Shown here: positions 6,163 through 11,517 of the stretch, in pieces
Position numbering within the stretch: the stretch's first letter is position 1
Layout: the number at the start of each line of letters is the position of its first letter
Assembly (NCBI GenBank): GCA_017453705.1
Contig: JAFTEK010000320.1
Span: forward strand, 1-11,517
DNA: 11,517 nt
Source: Treponema sp.
GTDB taxonomy: Bacteria > Spirochaetota > Spirochaetia > Treponematales > Treponemataceae
Direction of reading: 5' to 3'
Notes under the pieces: model-generated
Seen by the model: only the letters and a program-made list of their open reading frames with translations
The model's database searches: none
What the model was told of the DNA's origin: nothing
Made by a program: the position numbers and the translations under genes

Positions 6163-7659
6163 ATGGCTAACTACACGTACAATCTTGAAAAACAGCACGC
6201 TAAGGGCAAGCTTCACGCCATAGAGCGCATCGCCACCCTCTGCGACAAGGACAGTTTCCACGAGATATATTCCAATGCCCGCCACCAGTGCACGGCATTC
6301 GGCATGGCGGACAAGGAGATTCCTTATGACGGCGTAATCACTGGATTTGGCAAGATTAACGGCAGGAAAGTCGCAGTCTACGCCCAGGACTTCACCGTTC
6401 AGGGAGGAAGCCTGGGCAAGGTTCACGGACAGAAAATCGCCGAGCTGATAAGAAAGGCCATAGAAGCCAGGTGCCCGGTCATCGGCATAAACGATTCCGG
6501 CGGGGCTAGGATTCAGGAAGGAATCGACGCGCTATGCGGATATGGGGAGCTTTTTTACCAGAACGTCAGGGCTAGCGGATCTGTTCCACAGATAAGCATA
6601 ATCGCAGGCCCTTGTGCTGGAGGCGCGGTCTATTCACCCGGAATCACGGACTTCATATTTGCGGTGGACAAGATAAGCCAGCTGTTCATAACCGGCCCCA
6701 AGGTCGTCAAGAGCGTCCTGTCCATGGACATAACGTCAGAGGAGCTTGGCGGGGCTTCCATCCATTCCGAGAAGAGCGGTGTCGCCCACTTCCGCTGTGA
6801 AAGCGAGAAAGACTGCTATGATAAGGTCAAGAGGCTCTTAGATTACATACCCCACTATTATGGGGATGATCTTCTTCAAGATGCAAAGTTCAAGTTTGAC
6901 AAGAAAAAGCTCAACGAGATAAACTCCGTCCTGCCCGAAGAGAGCAAGAAGGGCTACGACATCCGCAAGGTGATTGACTGCGTGGTGGACGACGGTTCTT
7001 TCTTTGAGATTATGGAAGAATTCGCCGCAATGTCCGTCGTGGGATTCGCCAAAATCGAAGGCAAGTCCGTTGGAATCGTAGCCAACAATCCTGCCGTCTG
7101 GGGCGGTCTGATGAACTGCGATGCGAGCGACAAGATTGCCCGCTTTGTCCGATATTGCGACAGCTTTGAGATTCCCCTTGTGACATTCGTGGACGTTCCC
7201 GGCTTCCTTCCGGGGCCGGATGAAGAGCAGAAGGGAATCATCCGCCACGGAGCCAAGGTCATCTACGCTTACAGCGAGGCGACAGTGCCAAAAGTGACGG
7301 TAATAACCCGCAAGGCTTATGGCGGAGCCTACATCGCAATGTGCTCCAAGCACCTGGGCGCGGACTTTGTATACGCATGGCCCAAGTCGGAGATTGCAGT
7401 CATGGGAGCCGAGGGTGCTCTGGAAATCCTGTATGCCAAGCAGATGAAAGACCCCTCTCAGGCGGAATTCGTTGCGCAGAAGTCAGCCGAGTACCGGGAG
7501 ACCGTGATGAATCCCAAGGTCGCTGCCGCCCACGATTACATCAGCGAGATAATAGAGCCAGCTCAGACCCGCGAGTACGTCGCCGACAGCCTGAATTTCC
7601 TTGAGAACAAGAGGCAGTCAGGCGTTCCCGCAAAAAAGCACGGGAACATACCGCTGTAA
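6163..7659 (+). CDS. Acyl-CoA carboxyltransferase (PccB/MmdA-type)
   Basis: This 498-residue protein is the biotin-dependent carboxyltransferase subunit of the propionyl-CoA/acetyl-CoA carboxylase beta or methylmalonyl-CoA decarboxylase alpha family. It moves a carboxyl group between carboxybiotin and an acyl-CoA. The N-terminal crotonase-like half has EKQHAKGKL (9-17), DSGGARIQEG (111-120) and the oxyanion-type GPCAGGAVYSPG (149-160). The C-terminal half has VPGFLPGPDEEQKG (345-358) and KAYGGAYIAM (384-393), both typical. It starts almost directly at the EKQHAKGKL block, so it lacks some 20 residues usually found before it. A TTG at 6133 would add ten residues but overlaps the promoter and has no ribosome site, so the ATG at 6163 is preferred. 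No biotin carboxylase, biotin carrier or membrane decarboxylase subunit is adjacent. The substrate (propionyl-, acetyl- or methylmalonyl-CoA) cannot be fixed from sequence alone. Confidence 0.92.
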   Translation: MANYTYNLEKQHAKGKLHAIERIATLCDKDSFHEIYSNARHQCTAFGMADKEIPYDGVITGFGKINGRKVAVYAQDFTVQGGSLGKVHGQKIAELIRKAIEARCPVIGINDSGGARIQEGIDALCGYGELFYQNVRASGSVPQISIIAGPCAGGAVYSPGITDFIFAVDKISQLFITGPKVVKSVLSMDITSEELGGASIHSEKSGVAHFRCESEKDCYDKVKRLLDYIPHYYGDDLLQDAKFKFDKKKLNEINSVLPEESKKGYDIRKVIDCVVDDGSFFEIMEEFAAMSVVGFAKIEGKSVGIVANNPAVWGGLMNCDASDKIARFVRYCDSFEIPLVTFVDVPGFLPGPDEEQKGIIRHGAKVIYAYSEATVPKVTVITRKAYGGAYIAMCSKHLGADFVYAWPKSEIAVMGAEGALEILYAKQMKDPSQAEFVAQKSAEYRETVMNPKVAAAHDYISEIIEPAQTREYVADSLNFLENKRQSGVPAKKHGNIPL

Positions 7660-7677
7660 AAGAGCGTAGAGGCAGTT

Positions 7678-7703
7678 TCCAAAAGCCCTTCCGGGCTTTT
7701 GGA
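7678..7703 (+). other. Intercistronic stem-loop between carboxyltransferase and ligase genes
   Basis: TCCAAAAGCCC (7678-7688) and GGGCTTTTGGA (7693-7703) form a perfect 11-bp stem with a 4-base TTCC loop, 18 bases after the carboxyltransferase stop codon. There is no T-run after it, so it is not a standard intrinsic terminator. It may slow 3' exonucleases, mark an RNA processing site or partly terminate, which would change the ratio of the two gene products. Confidence 0.6.
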
Positions 7704-7734
7704 GCCTGTCCCATGAAATGTAGGAGATGACAGC

Positions 7735-9417
7735 ATGAACTACCTGAATGAATTTATAGACTGGCACGAGGGAATGACTTATGAGGAAGTCAAGAAGAGC
7801 TTTAAGATACGAGTTCCCAAGGACTTCAACTTTTCCTACGACATAGTTGACCGCTATGCCCGCGAAGCTCCGGACAAGAGGGCGATGATTTGGTGCAACG
7901 ACGCTGGAGAGGAGCACATCTGGAACTTTAGGCAGATATCAGAGCTTTCCCAGAAAACCGCCGTGTTCCTGTCCAAACAGGGCATAAAGAAAGGCGATGT
8001 CGTCATGGTCATCCTGCGCCGCCGCTATGAGTTCTGGTGGGTCATCCTTGCCCTGCACCGCATCGGGGCCATCTGCGTTCCTGCGACCAACCAGCTGCTG
8101 ACCGATGATTTGGTCTACCGTAACAACAGTGCTGACATAAAGATGATAATCTCCTTTGATGACGGCCACATCGAAGGTAGAATAGATGAGTCTCTTGCAA
8201 AATCCCCCAGCGTGCAAAAGCTTGTAACTGTCTCTGGGGAACGAAAGGGCTGGATAGACTTCCACAAGGAGCTGGAGTCCTGCCCGGCGGACTTCCCCCG
8301 CCCCACCGGGGATGCGGCGACACACAACGATGACCCCATGCTCATGTATTTTACCAGCGGCACGTCCGGCTACCCCAAGATGGTCATGCACTCATACACG
8401 TACCCGCTCGGCCACATCATCACGGCCAAATTCTGGCAGAACGTCATTGACGATGGCCTGCACCTGAGCGTCGCGGAGACAGGCTGGGGCAAGGCGGTCT
8501 GGGGCAAGCTATACGGCCAGTGGATAGCTGGCAGCGCGGTATTCGTCTACGACATGCTCTCCTTTACGCCCGACCTCTTCTTTAAGAAGCTCTCCCAGTA
8601 CAAGGTCAACACCTTCTGTGCGCCGCCTACCGCATACCGATTTTTGATACGGCAGGACATGAGCCAGTATGACCTGTCCGCGCTCAAATACTGCGTCACT
8701 GCGGGAGAAGCACTCAACAGCGAAGTGTTCAACCGTTTTTATGAGCAGACCGGCATAAAGATGTTCGAGGCTTATGGACAGACTGAAACCACGGTAACGG
8801 CCGGCAACTTCCCCGGCATGACTCCCAAGCCCGGCTCAATGGGCAAGGCTGCTCCCGGATACGATTTGGAGATAATCCGCCCTCAGGACGGCAAAAAGTG
8901 CGCCCCCCTTGAGACAGGAAGCCTTGACATCAGGCTTAAGAAAGGGGCACCGACAGGCGAAAGACCCGTAGGACTCATGCTCGGCTACTACAAGAACCCG
9001 GAAGCAACAGCCAAGGCTCTGGACGGTGAGTATTATGACACAGGTGACACCGCCTATTACGATGATGACGGCTATATCTGGTTTGTCGGCCGCAACGACG
9101 ACATAATCAAAAGCTCAGGATTCCGTGTCAGCCCCTTCGAGGTGGAAAGCGTCCTGATGCAACACCCATCAGTGCTGGAATGCGCAGTCACCGGAATATC
9201 CGACCCCAAGCGAGGCCAGCTGGTCAAGGCCACAGTCGTACTCAACAAGGGCTACACGGCGGGCAAGGAGCTTGACATAGAGCTGAAGACTTTTGCCAAG
9301 ACCCACCTCGCCCTCTACAAGATTCCCCGGACAATCGAATTTGTGGACGAGCTGCCCAAGACCATAAGCGGCAAAATCCGCCGTGTAGAGATACGCCAGA
9401 AGGACGGCGGACAGTAA
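7735..9417 (+). CDS. AMP-forming acyl-CoA synthetase
   Basis: This 560-residue member of the ANL adenylate-forming superfamily activates a carboxylic acid with ATP to an acyl-adenylate and then to acyl-CoA. All core motifs are present: the P-loop-like YFTSGTSGYPK (205-215), EAYGQTETT (345-353), YDTGD (434-438), GRNDDIIKSSGFRVSPFEVE (452-471, hinge and CoA region) and PKTISGKIRR (541-550), with the catalytic lysine at 547. Overall it resembles the medium-chain or aromatic acyl-CoA synthetase group more than acetyl-CoA synthetase, whose N-terminus is longer, but the substrate is not determined. AGGAG (7722-7726) lies 8 bases before the ATG and supports this start. It follows the carboxyltransferase gene by 75 bp on the same strand, probably in one operon. 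A likely joint role is activation of a fatty or organic acid with linked acyl-CoA carboxylation or decarboxylation. Confidence 0.92.
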   Translation: MNYLNEFIDWHEGMTYEEVKKSFKIRVPKDFNFSYDIVDRYAREAPDKRAMIWCNDAGEEHIWNFRQISELSQKTAVFLSKQGIKKGDVVMVILRRRYEFWWVILALHRIGAICVPATNQLLTDDLVYRNNSADIKMIISFDDGHIEGRIDESLAKSPSVQKLVTVSGERKGWIDFHKELESCPADFPRPTGDAATHNDDPMLMYFTSGTSGYPKMVMHSYTYPLGHIITAKFWQNVIDDGLHLSVAETGWGKAVWGKLYGQWIAGSAVFVYDMLSFTPDLFFKKLSQYKVNTFCAPPTAYRFLIRQDMSQYDLSALKYCVTAGEALNSEVFNRFYEQTGIKMFEAYGQTETTVTAGNFPGMTPKPGSMGKAAPGYDLEIIRPQDGKKCAPLETGSLDIRLKKGAPTGERPVGLMLGYYKNPEATAKALDGEYYDTGDTAYYDDDGYIWFVGRNDDIIKSSGFRVSPFEVESVLMQHPSVLECAVTGISDPKRGQLVKATVVLNKGYTAGKELDIELKTFAKTHLALYKIPRTIEFVDELPKTISGKIRRVEIRQKDGGQ

Positions 9418-9477
9418 GGGCTAGGATGCTTCAAACCCAAAACCTCCTCTTTCCTGCCTGGAAAAGTCGCCTGAAAT

Positions 9478-9510
9478 AAAGTTTCGTAACCCTTTGTGTT
9501 ACGAAACTTT
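9478..9510. repeat. First stem-loop in the convergent intergenic gap
   Basis: AAAGTTTCGTAAC (9478-9490) and GTTACGAAACTTT (9498-9510) form a perfect 13-bp stem with a 7-base loop. Read on the minus strand the stem is followed by ATTTC, so together with the stem's own TTT end there is a short T-rich tail. It could therefore be the terminator of the restriction gene, or a bidirectional barrier for both converging genes. Confidence 0.6.
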
Positions 9511-9525
9511 GCGAATTTCGGAGTT

Positions 9526-9561
9526 AACACTGAATAATCCGCATTCGGATTATTCAGTGTT
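9526..9561. terminator. Second, 16-bp stem-loop, likely terminator
   Basis: AACACTGAATAATCCG (9526-9541) and CGGATTATTCAGTGTT (9546-9561) form a perfect 16-bp stem around a 4-base CATT loop. It lies 14 bases from the stop codon of the leftward restriction gene and about 110 bases after the stop codon of the rightward ligase gene. The T-run is very short on either side, so it is best called a probable terminator or transcription barrier acting in either direction. Confidence 0.55.
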
Positions 9562-9575
9562 TCCTTAGAAGTCCA

Positions 9576-11517
9576 TTACCCCTTCAACCCAATCACATTC
9601 CTGAGCTGCGCAAAGCTGTCAACATGGTCATACTTCACGCCGCTTGTAGAAACTACATTGAACAGCTTTTTGGCACATTCAATCTTGTTAGATTCTATTT
9701 TGTTCAGCTGCATATCTTCCATAGTTCCCTTAGTCTCCGCGATAAAGAAAGCATGTTTTACTTTATCTTTATTAAAAGCAATAGCCCAGTCAGGAGCATA
9801 ATTTCCTACAGGAGTTGGAATCTGGAACGAGCGGGGAAGACGGGCATACACGACGACTTCCTCAGCCCCGTCCAAATCTTCGGCGAACTTCCACTCAACA
9901 TTGCTGTCAGTGAATACCAAATCCTGAATGCATTTCTTAGCAATGAACGGTTCTTTATCCGGCAATTTTGGAGAAGTAAAAATACTTGAATCATACGTAT
10001 CTTCAAGCTCGTGGTATTCAATATGTTCAACAATCTTTGTGGACTTCTGAGCGTTGATGATATTGATTACATCACGGATAAACTTCTCAGGATTAAATCC
10101 AAACTGCTCCATTTCTTTTGCGGTCAGCTGGCTTAAAATCGTTGCGACAGTTTTTCGGGTAAGCTTACAGCCTTTGGCAATGTCACCAACAAGGTCATAC
10201 TTTACAGAGCTTGCAAGCGCACGGCTCAAAGATTTTGATTCAGAATTTGCATTGCCAAAAGCTGTTCCAGAGCGAAGTTGGCTTTCATCAATCTTAGCTT
10301 TCTGTTCGCCAATCTCCAGAGTGTAGCGCATCGAAACAACTTTCAAATCGTTTTTAATTGCCTGTACAGCATTCTTGATGAGTTCTTCGCTGCTAAAATG
10401 ACAACTGTAAGTGTACTTATGGTTAATCTTTTTCCAGAGCTCTTGGAATATATCCTTATCAAAGTTTTTATTGAGCGGGTTGCCATTTTCCCACTGTGGT
10501 TTCTGGCCGTTATCAATCATACCAGAAAGAACAGAAGGATTGTAAACTGCCTGAATCAATTTCTGAACCTGATCAAATATTTCTGTCGTTGCATTTGCGT
10601 TTTGGAATAATCCTTCAGGCAAAGTCTGGTTTAGAGTTGCAGGAAGATTTTGAATTGTCTGTTCTTCAACAGCAATCTTATAAATATCTGTAGGCTTATC
10701 TTCATCATCTATGTAATTATTTCTAACCAGATAGTTATGAATGATATTTGCCTGCTTTGCATCAAGCTCAATTTCCTGTCCGCAAACAGTAATTGTTTTA
10801 CCTTCAAAATAATCCATGCTTGCAACTTTAGGTCTTGAATCACTAAGCCCGGCAGTGATGTCCTTCTGAAGCCCATCAACAAAATCGCGGTAACTTTCGC
10901 TTGCAATTACAGTAAGCGTATTTACATCGTGGATTGCATCTGCCAAAACTTCTTTATCCTGACGGGCACCATCTTCATTTACACAAAGACGCATACCTCG
11001 CCCTACTTCCTGGCGGCGGCTGATGTTGTTATCAGAATGTTTCAAAGTACAAATCTGGAATACATTTGGATTATCCCAGCCTTCGCGCAAAGCAGAGTGA
11101 GAGAAGATAAAACGTAACGGGAAATCAAAATCCAAAAGTCTAGCTTTGTCTTTTAGAATTGCATCATAAGTTGAAATATCTTCATCGCTATCTCCAGAAG
11201 AATCAATCAATCTATTTTTCTTATCACGGCTAAAATATCCTTCATGGCAAGGGCCAATATCATTAGAACTTGGAAGCAGAACTTTATGATAATAACTGTT
11301 CGGGTTAATATCCACAAAGTCATTCAAAACAGTCTTGTACTCTTCTTCAAACATTTTGCCGTATTCACCAAGGACTTCATTTCCGTCCTCATCGTAAGCA
11401 CGATATTTTGCAACTTCATCAATAAAGAACAAAGACAAAACTTTTATTCTAAGTCCGGCATCATAGAATTCTTTTTCTTTCTTAAAATGACTGCGGATAG
11501 TTTCACGAATCTGAACA
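9576..11517 (-). CDS. res: Type III restriction endonuclease Res subunit, 5' end outside window
   Basis: This is the C-terminal part (about 646 codons visible) of the ATP-dependent restriction subunit of a type III restriction-modification system, which cuts DNA after long-range communication between unmethylated sites. The frame stays open to the window edge (VQIRETIRSHFKKEKEF...), so the start and the Walker motifs lie outside. The visible helicase portion includes LSLFFIDEVAKYR (near 11400-11440), FSHSALREGWDNPNVFQ (about 11058-11108) and RRQEVGRGMRL (motif VI, about 10986-11018). The C-terminal nuclease domain has a PD-ExK-type site: APDWAIAF (about 9777-9800) then FFIAETKG (about 9726-9750). 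Both active regions appear intact. The partner methyltransferase (mod) is usually just upstream, which would be to the right of the window. The gene is clearly more AT-rich than the acyl-CoA genes, which suggests horizontal acquisition. Confidence 0.93.
   Translation of the reverse strand, partial: VQIRETIRSHFKKEKEFYDAGLRIKVLSLFFIDEVAKYRAYDEDGNEVLGEYGKMFEEEYKTVLNDFVDINPNSYYHKVLLPSSNDIGPCHEGYFSRDKKNRLIDSSGDSDEDISTYDAILKDKARLLDFDFPLRFIFSHSALREGWDNPNVFQICTLKHSDNNISRRQEVGRGMRLCVNEDGARQDKEVLADAIHDVNTLTVIASESYRDFVDGLQKDITAGLSDSRPKVASMDYFEGKTITVCGQEIELDAKQANIIHNYLVRNNYIDDEDKPTDIYKIAVEEQTIQNLPATLNQTLPEGLFQNANATTEIFDQVQKLIQAVYNPSVLSGMIDNGQKPQWENGNPLNKNFDKDIFQELWKKINHKYTYSCHFSSEELIKNAVQAIKNDLKVVSMRYTLEIGEQKAKIDESQLRSGTAFGNANSESKSLSRALASSVKYDLVGDIAKGCKLTRKTVATILSQLTAKEMEQFGFNPEKFIRDVINIINAQKSTKIVEHIEYHELEDTYDSSIFTSPKLPDKEPFIAKKCIQDLVFTDSNVEWKFAEDLDGAEEVVVYARLPRSFQIPTPVGNYAPDWAIAFNKDKVKHAFFIAETKGTMEDMQLNKIESNKIECAKKLFNVVSTSGVKYDHVDSFAQLRNVIGLKG

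Noticed and set aside
7624..7647. Inverted repeat GTTCCCG / CGGGAAC near the 3' end of the carboxyltransferase gene
   Set aside because: It is only 7 bp, lies within the coding region, and has no T-run; it is likely chance.
11436..11438. TTG at 11438 as the start of the restriction gene
   Set aside because: The frame remains open to the window edge and the upstream residues (QIRETIRSHFKKE) are typical of type III Res proteins, so the gene continues beyond the window.

Overview
The window looks like a chromosomal segment of a bacterium of intermediate GC content (roughly half GC over most genes, clearly lower at the right end). The protein sequences would suit a spirochaete such as Treponema, but nothing here is diagnostic, so the taxonomic guess is weak. 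There are six protein genes, no recognisable RNA genes, no insertion sequences and no CRISPR array.

Left part (1-6049), read leftwards on the minus strand. A 5-unit, 22-bp tandem repeat of small hairpins occupies the extreme left end (1-110). A strong rho-independent terminator (158-186) then closes metQ (202-993), a methionine-type substrate-binding protein with a near-consensus promoter of its own (1084-1112). Upstream of metQ are two overlapping genes: a SNF2-family helicase-like ATPase (3134-6049) and a 657-residue protein that I do not recognise (1174-3147). Their 14-bp overlap and the ribosome binding site buried in the helicase's last codons indicate a translationally coupled pair.

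Middle (6050-9417), read rightwards. A 113-bp divergent intergenic region carries a perfect 8-bp inverted repeat (6105-6127) next to a textbook promoter (6128-6156). The predicted transcription start coincides with the ATG of an acyl-CoA carboxyltransferase gene (6163), so its mRNA is probably leaderless. After a 75-bp gap containing an 11-bp-stem hairpin comes an AMP-forming acyl-CoA synthetase (7735-9417). The pair suggests activation of a short or medium-chain organic acid to its CoA ester, and carboxylation or decarboxylation of an acyl-CoA. The biotin carboxylase, biotin carrier or decarboxylase partners must lie elsewhere.

Right part (9418-11517). Two long, perfect stem-loops fill the gap between the converging genes. 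Beyond it lies the 3' two-thirds or so of a type III restriction endonuclease (Res) gene, read leftwards and cut by the window edge. Its helicase motif VI and PD-ExK nuclease site are intact. It is more AT-rich than the metabolic genes, as expected for a horizontally acquired restriction-modification locus.

The least explained items are the unknown partner of the SNF2 protein, the hairpin repeat array, the divergent operator with leaderless start, and the paired stem-loops beside the restriction gene.
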